Shown: in pieces, positions 17,969-26,640 of the stretch | Numbering within the stretch: position 1 is the stretch's first letter | Layout: the number at the start of each line of letters is the position of its first letter | Source: an uncultured Collinsella sp. | GTDB taxonomy: Bacteria > Actinomycetota > Coriobacteriia > Coriobacteriales > Coriobacteriaceae | DNA: 64,000 nucleotides | Assembly: GCA_958450865.1 (NCBI GenBank) | Contig: CAUDNY010000008.1 | Span: forward strand, 1-64,000 | Direction: 5' to 3' | Notes under the pieces: model-generated | What the model saw: only the letters and a program-made list of their open reading frames with translations | The model's database searches: none | Told to the model about the DNA's origin: nothing | Translations under genes and position numbers: made by a program

Positions 17969-18619
17969 ATGATCAAGGCTGTTATTTTTGACATGGATGG
18001 AACGCTGGTCGATACCGAGCGTTTGGGCATTAAGGCATGGAAGGCGGGCGCTGCCGAGTTGGGGGTCGCGATTGATGATGCGCTGATCCATCAGTTTATC
18101 GGTCGCACGCTACCCGATGTTATGGACATCCTCGACAAGCATTACGGCAGCCACGAAACCACTGAGGCAGTCTATGTCCGCCACAAGGAGATTCGCGACG
18201 AGATGGTCAAGACCGAACTGGAGCTTAAGGCCGGCGCCGCCGAGTGCATAGACGAGCTGCTGGCTGCGGGCTATCACGTGGGCCTAGCGACGTCATCGCG
18301 CCATGTCACGGCCGAACGCAACCTTAAGATGGTCGGTCTTTTTGACAAGTTTGAGACGGTGACTTGCGGCGAGGACGTCGTGCACGGCAAGCCCGATCCC
18401 GAGATGTATCTGCTCGCCTGCGAGCGCGCGGGCTTTGCCCCCGAGGAATGCGCTGTGGTCGAGGATTCGCGCAACGGCTGCGTCTCGGGCATCACGGCCG
18501 GCTGCCATGTCTTTGCTGTTCCCGATATCGTGCCGCTGCCGCAGGACGTGGTAGATGGCTGCGAGGCCGTGCTCGATTCGTTGTTCGATCTGACGGCGGC
18601 GGTCAAGGCCGTGCGCTAA
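17969..18619 (+). CDS. HAD-family phosphatase, beta-phosphoglucomutase-like
   Basis: This 216-residue haloacid-dehalogenase hydrolase opens with VIFDMDGTLVDTE (motif I, Asp nucleophile), has LATSSR (motif II), and VVEDSRNG (motif IV). A helical cap follows motif I, as in sugar-phosphate phosphatases and phosphoglucomutases of subfamily IA. The start at 17969 follows ATGGGGGACC; the in-frame ATG at 17882 lies in probable leader sequence. It faces the LacI gene tail to tail, 4 bp overlapping, and the pair may belong to one sugar-related locus. Substrate not known. Confidence 0.87.
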   Translation: MIKAVIFDMDGTLVDTERLGIKAWKAGAAELGVAIDDALIHQFIGRTLPDVMDILDKHYGSHETTEAVYVRHKEIRDEMVKTELELKAGAAECIDELLAAGYHVGLATSSRHVTAERNLKMVGLFDKFETVTCGEDVVHGKPDPEMYLLACERAGFAPEECAVVEDSRNGCVSGITAGCHVFAVPDIVPLPQDVVDGCEAVLDSLFDLTAAVKAVR

Positions 18620-19728
18620 AGGTAGGCGCCCAGGTTGATGGCGGTGGCTTCGGTGTGACTGCTTGCCTGGGTGCTGGCGCGCTCCAGTAAAAACGGGCGT
18701 ACGAGCTCTTGGCGGCTGATGTCCTCGACGGCCGTGGCCGCGGTGACGGTGCGCGCGGCAGAGCCGATGCGGACGCGTTTGGTCTTGGCGGCGGGCTTGT
18801 TCTCGATTTGCTCCATCAGCAACTGAACGCCCTTGCGGCCAATCTCGTAGCCCGGGGGTGCCACCGTGGTGAGTGGAACCGACCCGCTCCAGGCGAGCGG
18901 GTTGCCGTCGCAGCCGGCCACGCGGACCTGCTCGGGGACGGAGATGCCTTTATCGACCAGCGCCGAGATGACGCCCGAGGCCAGTACGTCGGTGAGGCCG
19001 ACCACGAAGTCGGGGCGCTCGTCCGCGGGGCGCTCGGCGATTTGGGCACCGATGCCGTAGCCGTCGGCAGCGGTATTCCATTCGCCGGCGTCGATGACTT
19101 CGATCTTGATATCGGGGTGCAGGGCAAGGGCCTTGTGAATGCCAAGCACGCGTAGGGTGAGCTGCATAAATGCTGCTCTGCCCACAACGGTGATATGGTG
19201 TGCGCCGCGGGCGATGGCGAGCTCGGCAATGATGCGACCCTGGGCCTCGTTGTCGGCCGCTACGTAGTAGCCGGGCTCGGAGCAATGGATGTCCAGGTAG
19301 ACAATCGGCACGGGCATCTTGGTCATGGCGGGGTGCCAGTCGGGGGATGCCATGGGCTGAACCATGACGCCGGACATCTGGGTGCCCATAAAGTAGCGCA
19401 GGTAATGGTCCTCGAGAATATCGTCGTTATCGGCGTTGGCGATGAGCAGGTCGTAGCCGTGCTTGCGGGCCTCGTTGTGGGCGCCGCTGGCGATTTGGAG
19501 CGAAAAGCCGTGATCGAGACGGGGGAGCACCAGGCCAAAGGACTTGGTGGCGCCGCCCGCGAGCTGACGAGCGCTTTGGTTGGGCAGGTAGCCAAGGCGA
19601 TTGATGGTCTCGTTGATGAGCTTGAGGGTTTCGGGGCGCAGCTTTTCGGGGTGGTTGAGCGCGTTGGAAACCGTGCCCAGCGAAACCCCGGCCTCGCGCG
19701 CGACGTCGCTGATTTTTACCTTTGCCAT
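18616..19728 (-). CDS. LacI-family transcriptional regulator
   Basis: The 370-residue repressor starts with the LacI helix-turn-helix KISDVAREAGVSLGTVSNALN at residues 4-24, then the hinge helix region NQSARQLAGG. A periplasmic-binding-protein-like sensor domain follows (GLVLPRLDHGF to about 330), and an unusual C-terminal extension of about 35 residues ends it. It would bind a sugar or similar ligand and an operator. AAAGGGGCC sits before the ATG. Its 3' end overlaps that of the HAD gene. Confidence 0.9.
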   Translation of the reverse strand: MAKVKISDVAREAGVSLGTVSNALNHPEKLRPETLKLINETINRLGYLPNQSARQLAGGATKSFGLVLPRLDHGFSLQIASGAHNEARKHGYDLLIANADNDDILEDHYLRYFMGTQMSGVMVQPMASPDWHPAMTKMPVPIVYLDIHCSEPGYYVAADNEAQGRIIAELAIARGAHHITVVGRAAFMQLTLRVLGIHKALALHPDIKIEVIDAGEWNTAADGYGIGAQIAERPADERPDFVVGLTDVLASGVISALVDKGISVPEQVRVAGCDGNPLAWSGSVPLTTVAPPGYEIGRKGVQLLMEQIENKPAAKTKRVRIGSAARTVTAATAVEDISRQELVRPFLLERASTQASSHTEATAINLGAYL

Positions 19729-19779
19729 AGCGGCCCCTTTGATGCGTTTCAAGTACAAGCCAGATTGTAGCATCCCAAA

Positions 19780-19880
19780 CCTTCCAAAAAGGGACAGGTT
19801 TATTTTGGCAGGTTTTATCTGGGGAAACGCCGTTGCCAGCGTGACCACCACGAAGGGGACAGGCACCTTTGCGGTGGTTT
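19780..19880. repeat. Dispersed repeats: copy B plus a GGGGACAGGCACC palindrome
   Basis: 19780-19822 is an exact inverted copy of 16804-16846. At 19844-19880 an imperfect palindrome, ACCACCACGAAGG with CCTTTGCGGTGGT, encloses GGGACAGGCA; a relative lies at 57574-57627. Together they fill half of the 312-bp gap between the LacI gene and glmS. The remainder (19881-20040) is the glmS leader, with a TACAAT at 19961-19966 as possible -10. No glmS ribozyme-like structure is recognised. Confidence 0.85.
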
Positions 19881-20040
19881 GGACCGGCTGGGCATGTGTG
19901 CATCGGGTGGTATCTAAGTTGAGATACCACTTCTGGTATATCAGCTTGCGCTTGCGTGAGTACAATACTCGAACGTTATACGTCTCAGCGCCCCCTGTGC
20001 GTGGACGTCTTGCAGTCACGCGAACGAAGGGATTTATCCT

Positions 20041-21888
20041 ATGTGCGGAATTGTCGGCTACACCGGCTCTGATATTGCAAAGAACATCCTGGTCACGGGC
20101 CTCAAGCGCATGGAGTATCGCGGCTATGACTCCTCGGGCGTCGCGCTCGAGGTGGGCGAGGGCGCCGCGGCGCACCTCGACGTCATCCGCCGCGTGGGCA
20201 AGGTCGCGGGCCTGGAGAGCGAGCTTTCCAACATCGACAGCGACGCTACCTGCGGTATCGGCCACACCCGTTGGGCCACTCACGGCAAGCCCTCCGTCGT
20301 TAACGCTCACCCCCACACCAGCTGCGACGGTCGTATCGCCATCGTTCACAACGGCATCATCGAGAACTTCGCCGAGCTGCGCGAAGAGCTGGAGGGCCGC
20401 GGCCATCACTTTAAGAGCGAGACCGATACCGAGGTCTTCGCGCATCTGATCGAAGAGGCTTATGCCGAGACGCACGACCTGATGGCCTCCGTGCGCGAGG
20501 CGTGCACCCACGTGGTCGGTGCCTATGGTCTGGCCGCCGTGTGCGCTGACGAGCCCGGCGTGATCGCCGTGGCCCGCAAGGATTCCCCGATCGTGGTCGG
20601 CGCGGGCGAGACCGGCGCCTATGTCGCCTCCGACGTCATCGCGCTCATCGACGCAACCCGCGACGTCGTGGTGCTCGAGGACGGTCAGTTTGCCAAGCTC
20701 ACGCCCGCAGGCGTCGAGTACACCGACGAGGCCGGCAACGTTATCGAGCCCAAGGTCACCCACATCGACTGGGACCTGGACATGGCAGAAAAGGGCGGTT
20801 ATCCCGACTTTATGCTCAAGGAGATTCACGAGCAGCCGCGCGTGGTGCGCGACACGCTGGTGGGCCGCATGACGCCTGCTGGCGAGCTCGACATCGACGA
20901 GCTGGGCCTTTCGCTCGAGGAACTCAACGACATCGATCGCGTCTACGTGATCGCTTGCGGCACCAGCTATCACGCTGGCCTCATTGCTAAGAATCTCATC
21001 GAGGGCTGGGCTCGCATCCCCACCGAGGTGGAGGCGGCCAGCGAGTTCCGTTACCGCAACCCCATCATTACGCCGACGACGCTTGTCGTTGCCGTATCCC
21101 AGTCGGGCGAGACGGCCGATACCCTTGCCGCCATTCGCGACGCGCGCATCAAGGGTGCCAAGGTCTTCGGCATCACCAACGTGGTGGGCAGCCCCGTGGC
21201 GCGTGAGAGCGACGGCGTCATCTACACCAAGGCCAACAAGGAGATCGCGGTCGCCTCGACCAAGAGCTTCATCGGCCAGGTTGTGAGCCTGACGCTGCTG
21301 GCCCTGCTGCTGGCGCAGGTCAAGTACCGCCTGACCACCAAACAGGCACGTATGCTGTTCCGTGAGCTTTCCGATACGGCCGAGCAGATCCAGTGGATTT
21401 TGGATACCCAAACCGAGGCCGTTCATGAGGCTGCCCTGCTGTGCAAGGACGCGCAGTCGGCGCTGTTCGTGGGCCGTGGCATGGGCGCCGCTATTTCCTA
21501 CGAGGGTGCGCTCAAGCTCAAGGAAGTCAGCTACCTGCACGCCGAGGCATATGCCGCCGGTGAGATGAAGCATGGCCCCATTGCCCTGATCGACCCGGGC
21601 TTCCCTGTCATCGCTGTGGCCACCAAGAGTGCCACCTACGACAAGACCGTGTCGAACCTTATGGAGTGCAAGGCACGCGGCGCCAAGGTCATCGTCGTTG
21701 CCACCGAGGGCGACGAGGAGATCAACAAGATCGCCGACTGCATCGTCCGCGTGCCGGCAGTCCGCGACGTGTTCAGCCCCATCACGGCGAGCGTTCCTCT
21801 GCAGCTGCTCGCCCGCGAGGTCGCCATCCTGCGCGGCTGCGACGTCGACCAGCCCCGTAACCTGGCCAAGAGCGTCACGGTAGAGTAG
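20041..21888 (+). CDS. glmS: Glutamine--fructose-6-phosphate aminotransferase (isomerizing)
   Basis: GlmS makes glucosamine-6-phosphate from fructose-6-phosphate and glutamine, the first step toward UDP-GlcNAc and cell-wall polymers. The 615-residue protein starts MCGIVGYTG, so Cys2 is exposed as the glutaminase nucleophile after Met removal. The glutaminase domain covers about residues 2-225, and two SIS sugar-isomerase domains follow (CGTSYHAG and SQSGETADT in the first, EVSYLHAEAYAAGEMKHGP in the second). The C-terminus DQPRNLAKSVTVE is canonical. Confidence 0.97.
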   Translation: MCGIVGYTGSDIAKNILVTGLKRMEYRGYDSSGVALEVGEGAAAHLDVIRRVGKVAGLESELSNIDSDATCGIGHTRWATHGKPSVVNAHPHTSCDGRIAIVHNGIIENFAELREELEGRGHHFKSETDTEVFAHLIEEAYAETHDLMASVREACTHVVGAYGLAAVCADEPGVIAVARKDSPIVVGAGETGAYVASDVIALIDATRDVVVLEDGQFAKLTPAGVEYTDEAGNVIEPKVTHIDWDLDMAEKGGYPDFMLKEIHEQPRVVRDTLVGRMTPAGELDIDELGLSLEELNDIDRVYVIACGTSYHAGLIAKNLIEGWARIPTEVEAASEFRYRNPIITPTTLVVAVSQSGETADTLAAIRDARIKGAKVFGITNVVGSPVARESDGVIYTKANKEIAVASTKSFIGQVVSLTLLALLLAQVKYRLTTKQARMLFRELSDTAEQIQWILDTQTEAVHEAALLCKDAQSALFVGRGMGAAISYEGALKLKEVSYLHAEAYAAGEMKHGPIALIDPGFPVIAVATKSATYDKTVSNLMECKARGAKVIVVATEGDEEINKIADCIVRVPAVRDVFSPITASVPLQLLAREVAILRGCDVDQPRNLAKSVTVE

Positions 21889-21911
21889 TTGGTTCCGCCG
21901 TTCTAGCGACT

Positions 21912-21950
21912 AAGGCCCGGCTCCGCATCAAGACGGAGCCGGGCCTTTTC
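21912..21950 (+). terminator. Terminator of glmS
   Basis: AAGGCCCGGCTCCG (21912-21925) pairs perfectly with CGGAGCCGGGCCTT (21934-21947), then TTTC. Confidence 0.95.
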
Positions 21951-21959
21951 TGCGTTTGC

Positions 21960-22003
21960 CCAGATAAAACCTGCCAAAATAAACCTGTCCCTTTTTTGGC
22001 AGG
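21960..22003. repeat. Dispersed repeat, copy C, abutting the GntR gene stop codon
   Basis: 37 bp match copy A. Here the arms CCTGCCAAAA (21970-21979) and TTTTGGCAGG (21994-22003) pair perfectly, so this copy can act as a terminator hairpin for the GntR gene, whose stop codon begins at 22006 on the minus strand. Confidence 0.85.
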
Positions 22004-22705
22004 TTAGCGGAGCTTGCTGGTCTCGAAGTACTTGGGATATTGGTCCAGGACCTCGGTCTGGTTGCGGAACATCATATGCAGGTGCTTGCTGACCAAAAAG
22101 CTCGCCTCGATGGGGTCGCGGCCGGCAATGGCGCGGCGGATTTGCTTGTGCTCGTTAACAATCTCCTGATTGTCGAGCGTCTGCGTGGCGGCGCGCAGCC
22201 AGCGGAAGCGCTCCAGGTCGGCATTGGTCTCTTCGAGCCACGACCACACGGTGCTGCGGCACGCGATGCTAAAGATCATGCGGTGCATGAGGTTGTCGCT
22301 TAAAAAGAAGCCGATGCGATCCTCCTCGGCCATGGTCTTTTCCTGCAGCGCGATGGCTCGGTCGAGCTGCTCGATGCCTGCCGAGGTGGCACGGGCACAG
22401 CACTCCACAATTACCTGCTTTTCCAGGTGCTCGCGAATGTAGCAGGCGCTCTCGGCAAGAGTGAGGTTGATGGGCGAGACATAGGTGCCGCTTTGGGGCA
22501 CGGTGCGCACCAGGCCCTCTTGCGCCAGACGCACCAGCGCCTCGCGCACAGGGGTGCGCCCCATATCCAGGTCGTCGCAAAGCTGCTTGACGCCCAGCTT
22601 TTCGCCCGGCTTGTAGTCCAGGTAGACGATTTTGCGTCGAATGGTGTGGTAGGACTGATCCTGTAGGCTCGTTTCCTGCTCGCCGACGTGCATCGATTCT
22701 TCCAT
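22004..22705 (-). CDS. GntR-family transcriptional regulator (FadR-type, FCD domain)
   Basis: This 233-residue regulator has an N-terminal winged helix (about residues 18-80) with DMGRTPVREALVRLAQEGLVRTVPQSGTYV, the classic GntR recognition helix and wing. A helical FCD ligand domain follows, with HRMIF and VNEHKQIRRAI contributing metal-binding histidines in related proteins. The start at 22705 has GCGAGG five bases upstream; an ATG at 22735 lacks a site. It diverges from the YeiH-type gene and probably controls it; ligand unknown. Confidence 0.9.
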   Translation of the reverse strand: MEESMHVGEQETSLQDQSYHTIRRKIVYLDYKPGEKLGVKQLCDDLDMGRTPVREALVRLAQEGLVRTVPQSGTYVSPINLTLAESACYIREHLEKQVIVECCARATSAGIEQLDRAIALQEKTMAEEDRIGFFLSDNLMHRMIFSIACRSTVWSWLEETNADLERFRWLRAATQTLDNQEIVNEHKQIRRAIAGRDPIEASFLVSKHLHMMFRNQTEVLDQYPKYFETSKLR

Positions 22706-22898
22706 AGTGCCTCGCAACCGTTCTATCACACTCATATATCAGCTGTTAATTATGCCGCGAATCAGCTCTCCGTGGTGGGTAATTCGGCTGTTGCCCAAGA
22801 ACTATTGCGGCATCTTGGTCTGTGTTTGCGCAAGGCTGTGCTCAATGTTGCCGTATCATAAGCCGTCGCAAACGTGAAATAGAAAGAAGGAATCCCAT
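22706..22898. promoter_or_regulatory. Divergent promoter region, GntR regulator / YeiH-type transporter
   Basis: A 193-bp AT-enriched spacer between two head-to-head genes. Divergent GntR regulators usually bind such spacers. No convincing operator dyad was found by eye. Confidence 0.4.
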
Positions 22899-23933
22899 AT
22901 GCAACTGGCGAATATCGTACGCGAGCGCTGGAAGGGCGTCTTGTTCTGCCTGATCGTCGCCATCCCCGCGACGTTGCTCGGCAAACAGGTTGAGGTGGTC
23001 GGCGGGCCGGTGTTTGCCATCCTCTTTGGCATGGTTCTGGCGCTCGTCTTTCCCAAGAATCATCGCGAACAGCTCGCTGCCGGTGTCACCTATACGTCTA
23101 AAAAAGTCTTGCAGTACGCGGTCATCCTGCTTGGCTTTGGCATGAACCTCTCTCAGATTCTGTCTAAGGGCGCCCAGTCGCTGCCGATTATCGTGGCGAC
23201 GATCTCGACCTCGCTTGTCATCGCCTTTGTGCTCTGCCGCGTTATGAATGTGCCGGGTAAGATCGCGACGCTTGTGGGTGTGGGTTCGTCGATTTGCGGC
23301 GGTTCTGCCATCGCCGCTACCGCGCCCGTCATCGATGCCGACGATCGCGAGATTGCCCAGGCTATTTCGGTCATCTTCCTGTTTAACGTTATCGCGGCGC
23401 TCGTGTTTCCGACGCTCGGTGGTATGCTCGGGCTGACCAACGAGGGCTTTGGCCTGTTTGCCGGCACCGCCATCAACGACACCTCGTCCGTAACGGCTGC
23501 GGCGAGCGCTTGGGACAGCATGCATCCCGGCGCCAATGTGCTCGAGAGCGCCACGGTGGTCAAGCTCACCAGGACACTGGCCATTATTCCCATCACGTTG
23601 GTCCTCGCATGCTGGCAGATGCATCTGGCGCGCAAGGCCGGCGGCGACGCCAAAAGCACGTTCTCGCTTAAACGCGCGTTTCCCATGTTTGTGCTGTTCT
23701 TTGTGCTGGCGAGCGTAATCACCACGGTGCTTCAGCTTCCCGTGTCCATCACGGCGCCCATCAAGGAGCTGTCGAAGTTCTTTATCGTGATGGCCATGGC
23801 GGCTATTGGCTTTAATACCGATATCGTCGAGCTGGTCAAAAAGGGCGGCAAGCCCATCGCGCTGGGCTTTTGCTGCTGGATTGGCATTGCGTGCATGAGT
23901 TTGGGAATGCAGCACGTGCTGGGAATCTGGTAG
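22899..23933 (+). CDS. YeiH/UPF0324-family putative sulfate exporter
   Basis: The 344-residue membrane protein has about ten predicted transmembrane segments and the Cons_hypoth698 (UPF0324) hallmarks: FAILFGMVLALVFP, KKVLQYAVILLGFGMNLSQIL and VGVGSSICGGSAIAATAPV. Family members are annotated as putative sulfate exporters, but the substrate is not well established. AGAAGGAA precedes the ATG. The divergent GntR gene is the likely regulator. Confidence 0.88.
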   Translation: MQLANIVRERWKGVLFCLIVAIPATLLGKQVEVVGGPVFAILFGMVLALVFPKNHREQLAAGVTYTSKKVLQYAVILLGFGMNLSQILSKGAQSLPIIVATISTSLVIAFVLCRVMNVPGKIATLVGVGSSICGGSAIAATAPVIDADDREIAQAISVIFLFNVIAALVFPTLGGMLGLTNEGFGLFAGTAINDTSSVTAAASAWDSMHPGANVLESATVVKLTRTLAIIPITLVLACWQMHLARKAGGDAKSTFSLKRAFPMFVLFFVLASVITTVLQLPVSITAPIKELSKFFIVMAMAAIGFNTDIVELVKKGGKPIALGFCCWIGIACMSLGMQHVLGIW

Positions 23934-23978
23934 AGAAGTAGCTTATTTGCGTGCTGGTTGCTGGTGAGCGCATGCCTG

Positions 23979-24056
23979 CGGTGGAGCGATAGGAGCTCTT
24001 GCGGGTATGGCTTGTCCGCAGGTTTATAAGTCCCGAAGAGCTCTTATCGCCCCGCC
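23979..24056. other. Long hairpin between the YeiH-type gene and the NtrC-like gene
   Basis: GCGGTGGAGCGATAGGAGC and GCTCTTATCGCCCCGCC, at 23979-24005 and 24032-24056 with adjoining bases, form a 25-bp stem with few mismatches and a loop of about 26 bp. No T run follows. It may stabilise the upstream mRNA or belong to the leader of the next gene. Confidence 0.6.
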
Positions 24057-24199
24057 AGGATGGCGATGCGGGGCAACACCTATACTCGCAGGACGGCGCT
24101 TTCTGCCCTATAGTGTTTGGTGAGCAATATCGTTCAATTTTGAAACACTCGGTCGTGCGACCGTCGGCGGTTGCACGTCGCCGCGGACAGGGGCAAATC

Positions 24200-25417
24200 A
24201 TGGATAGCGATGCCAAGCTGAACATCTTGACCGAGGCCCTGGCTGCTGCCGGGGCCTCGGCATTGGCAATCGATGCGCGTGGGGACGTCGCGATTTCGAC
24301 CATGAATGACGCGGCGCTTGAGCGGGATGTGGCGGCTTTTGTCGCTGAGCGCCTCGACCGTATAGGAGACGGCGCGCGTCTGGTTATGGGGCGTGCGGGT
24401 ACGCGCCTGAGCCTGACCGTTCGCCCCACCGACAAAGAGGGCGGGGGCCTTTGGGTCGTCGTGGTCCGCGAGGTGCGCGGCGCCGCGGCACATGCGGGCA
24501 TCGAGTGGCTCAACGCCGACGAAGTTGAGGCCCGCTACGAATCGAGCGCGTACGGCATCGTTGAGGGGGCGGCCTCGGTAGCTGCGCCGGTCGCCGAGAG
24601 CTACGCGCGCGGCGTGCCCCTTATGCTCGAGGGCGAGCTGGGAGCGGGTCAGGTCGAGATCGCCAAGCGCCTCTATCTGGACGGTCCTTTTGCCGATCAA
24701 CCCTTTGTTGCCGTTGCGCTCGATGAGCTTACCGATCGCGGTTGGCGCCACGTGCTCAAAAGCGCCGAATCGCCGTTGTTCCAAACGGGGCTGACACTTT
24801 GCATTGCGGGCTGGAATGCGGTTGGCCCCCAGCGCCTTCGCGAGCTCGTTTCCACGATGGCCGACACCGCGTTGGCGACGCGCTGCCATGTGGTGCTGAC
24901 GGCGAATGACATGCCGGGCGGCAGCGAAAGTAATCAAGCCGCCTTTGTGACCGAGCGCTTCGCCTGTGCGGTGAGCGTGGCGCCGGCAATCGTCGAGCAG
25001 GGAGCCGCGTCGACGAAGGTTGCGCGCTATTTGGAATATCTCGCTGGTGCATTTGGGACGGCAGCACCCACGCTGTCTGCCGCGGCGACGAAGGCGCTCG
25101 ATGCTTACCGCTGGCCGCGCAATTATCTGCAGCTCCGCGAGGTCTCGGAACGACTGTATATATTGGTGGGGGCGGGCACGGTGGATCGCGCTGTGGCGGA
25201 GGAAGTGCTAGCCCAAGAGGACGTGATTAAGACCGCAACCTTTGGCGCCCCGACACTCGAAAGCGACCTGTATATCCTGCGACCGCTGGCCGATACCGAG
25301 CGAGATATCGCGCATCTGGTTGTAGATCATCTCCACGGCAACCGAACCCGTGCGGCGGAGGTGCTGGGCATAAGCCGAACAACGCTGTGGCGCTTACTGA
25401 AGGACGATGACCGTTGA
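24200..25417 (+). CDS. Degenerate NtrC-like (AAA) regulator with Fis-type HTH
   Basis: The 405-residue protein aligns by eye with sigma-54 enhancer-binding proteins. Its Walker A region reads EGELGAGQVEIAKRLY where GETGTGKE is expected, so the P-loop Lys is Gln. The Walker B equivalent (GLTLCIAGW) lacks the acidic pair, and no GAFTGA loop is seen. The C-terminus has a Fis-type helix-turn-helix, NRTRAAEVLGISRTTLWRLL, near residues 378-400. It is therefore probably a DNA-binding regulator without ATPase or sigma-54 activity. The start at 24200 follows ACAGGGGCA. Confidence 0.75.
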   Translation: MDSDAKLNILTEALAAAGASALAIDARGDVAISTMNDAALERDVAAFVAERLDRIGDGARLVMGRAGTRLSLTVRPTDKEGGGLWVVVVREVRGAAAHAGIEWLNADEVEARYESSAYGIVEGAASVAAPVAESYARGVPLMLEGELGAGQVEIAKRLYLDGPFADQPFVAVALDELTDRGWRHVLKSAESPLFQTGLTLCIAGWNAVGPQRLRELVSTMADTALATRCHVVLTANDMPGGSESNQAAFVTERFACAVSVAPAIVEQGAASTKVARYLEYLAGAFGTAAPTLSAAATKALDAYRWPRNYLQLREVSERLYILVGAGTVDRAVAEEVLAQEDVIKTATFGAPTLESDLYILRPLADTERDIAHLVVDHLHGNRTRAAEVLGISRTTLWRLLKDDDR

Positions 25418-25501
25418 GCGAGGCGCCCGTGACCGCGCGCGACGCGTGTGCTACAGTCCAAAGCGTTATTGTTTCGATTCGGTTACGGCGTGCGAGGGCA
25501 T

Positions 25502-26077
25502 ATGGCTGAGACTTCAAAACCGAGCCGCAGAAGGCGGAGTGCCGCGCCGGTCAACCGACGCACGACATCGGTGACGTGGGGCAAACGCGCCTCGGGGTTT
25601 GATGGCTCGTTCAAACGCACTAAATACGGCTATCCTTCGGCAAGCGCCCGCTTGGCCATGCAGGCAGAGTCCTCGTTGTGGGGCCGCAAGCGCGTGGTGG
25701 GCTCAAAGCTCAAGCACGACGGCACGCTCGGTTACATCAGCCGCGGGGCGGCTCGTCGCAGCGGACTCAATCCGGCTGGTTGGCATCGTTATGTTCCGAT
25801 CGCGGTCGTCGTTGCAGTGATCGTCATCGCACTCGCTGCGCTTGGCTACGCCGGTGGCGGTGCCAACTTGGACGCGATGTTTAAATCGCCTGAGCTCGCG
25901 CATGCAGGCACAGAAATTGTCGAGGGCGCTCAGACCCAGACGGGCGTCGCGCCCCAGCGTGGTATCGTTGCGGCAGCCTCCACCATCGCCGACGCTCAAA
26001 AGGACGACGGCGAACAAGGCGACGGCGCCGAAACGACTCAAACGAACGAAACGACGACAACTCCATCGGCAAGATAA
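25502..26077 (+). CDS. Hypothetical single-pass membrane protein
   Basis: The 191-residue protein has a basic N-terminal half (about residues 1-100, many Arg and Lys), one transmembrane segment near 103-123 (VPIAVVVAVIVIALAALGYA), and a Gln/Thr/Glu/Asp-rich C-terminal tail that should lie outside the cell. No domain is recognised. A GCGAGGG site precedes the ATG at 25502. It follows the NtrC-like gene by 84 bp on the same strand. A hairpin at 26089-26114 follows. Confidence 0.7.
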   Translation: MAETSKPSRRRRSAAPVNRRTTSVTWGKRASGFDGSFKRTKYGYPSASARLAMQAESSLWGRKRVVGSKLKHDGTLGYISRGAARRSGLNPAGWHRYVPIAVVVAVIVIALAALGYAGGGANLDAMFKSPELAHAGTEIVEGAQTQTGVAPQRGIVAAASTIADAQKDDGEQGDGAETTQTNETTTTPSAR

Positions 26078-26088
26078 GTTGCGAGCGG

Positions 26089-26114
26089 GTCCGCCGTTCG
26101 TTAGAACGGCGGAA
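26089..26114. terminator. Bidirectional terminator hairpin
   Basis: GTCCGCCGTTC and GAACGGCGGAAC pair around GTTA; an AT-rich tract follows. It lies between the 25502 gene and the convergent broken nitroreductase gene. Confidence 0.7.
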
Positions 26115-26118
26115 CTAA

Positions 26119-26640
26119 TTACTTTACATACACCACGTTGTTGCGGCGGGGTTTGGGCTCGGGTAGCGTGTCTTCGGCATAGCCCAGAATGCAGTGACCG
26201 ACACCGCGCAGGCTGCCGTCGGCGGGCAGGCCCCAGCTGGCCAGCAGCTCCAGGCCCTCGGGCGAGTCAAAGACCTCATACGCGCGGTGGATTCAACACG
26301 AATCGACGCCCAGCGCATAGGCTGCGTTGAGCAGGTTGCCCATGGCGAGCGAGCCGTCTTCCAGGTGCGTGGGCACGCTGCGGTCGACGAGCACCACCAC
26401 AACGGTCTTGGCGCCGTAGAAGGGATCTCCCTCGCTGCCCATAACTTGTGCGTTGAGTTGCGAGAGACGCTCGACGGTTGCGGGGTCGGTGACGGCGACG
26501 AATGTGACCGGCTGGCGTCCCATGCCGCTCGGCGCGTACTGGCCGGCTTCGATAATGCGTGCGAGCTTCTCGGCCTCGACAGGGCGATCGCTGTATTTGC
26601 GGCAGCTGCGGCGGTGGATGAGCGCTTCGATGGTCTCCAT
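26119..26640 (-). pseudogene. Nitroreductase-family protein interrupted by an in-frame TGA at codon 116
   Basis: Read from ATG 26640 (AGGAGGACCC site) to TAA 26119-26121 the frame gives 173 sense codons plus one internal TGA at 26293-26295. Before it lies a clear FMN nitroreductase N-terminus (HRRSCRKYSDRPVEAEKL, APSGMGRQPVTFV). After it the same frame continues with IHRAYEVFDSPEGLELL and VGHCILGYAED, also typical. The flanking reading is DSC-TGA-IHRA, where the family has SCWIHRA, so one TGG-to-TGA change explains it. It is probably a recent nonsense mutation or a sequencing error; readthrough or selenocysteine is less likely. Confidence 0.8.

Noticed and set aside
19881..20040. glmS ribozyme
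   Set aside because: No conserved ribozyme core sequence or pseudoknot pattern could be recognised in the leader.
19729..21573. A 985-residue minus-strand protein starting at 21573
   Set aside because: Only its last 370 codons are the LacI regulator. The rest lies antisense to glmS, has no known domain, and the regulator has its own ribosome site at 19728.
26293..26295. Selenocysteine codon in the nitroreductase
   Set aside because: Family members have Trp here, not Cys, and no good SECIS hairpin follows. A nonsense change is simpler.
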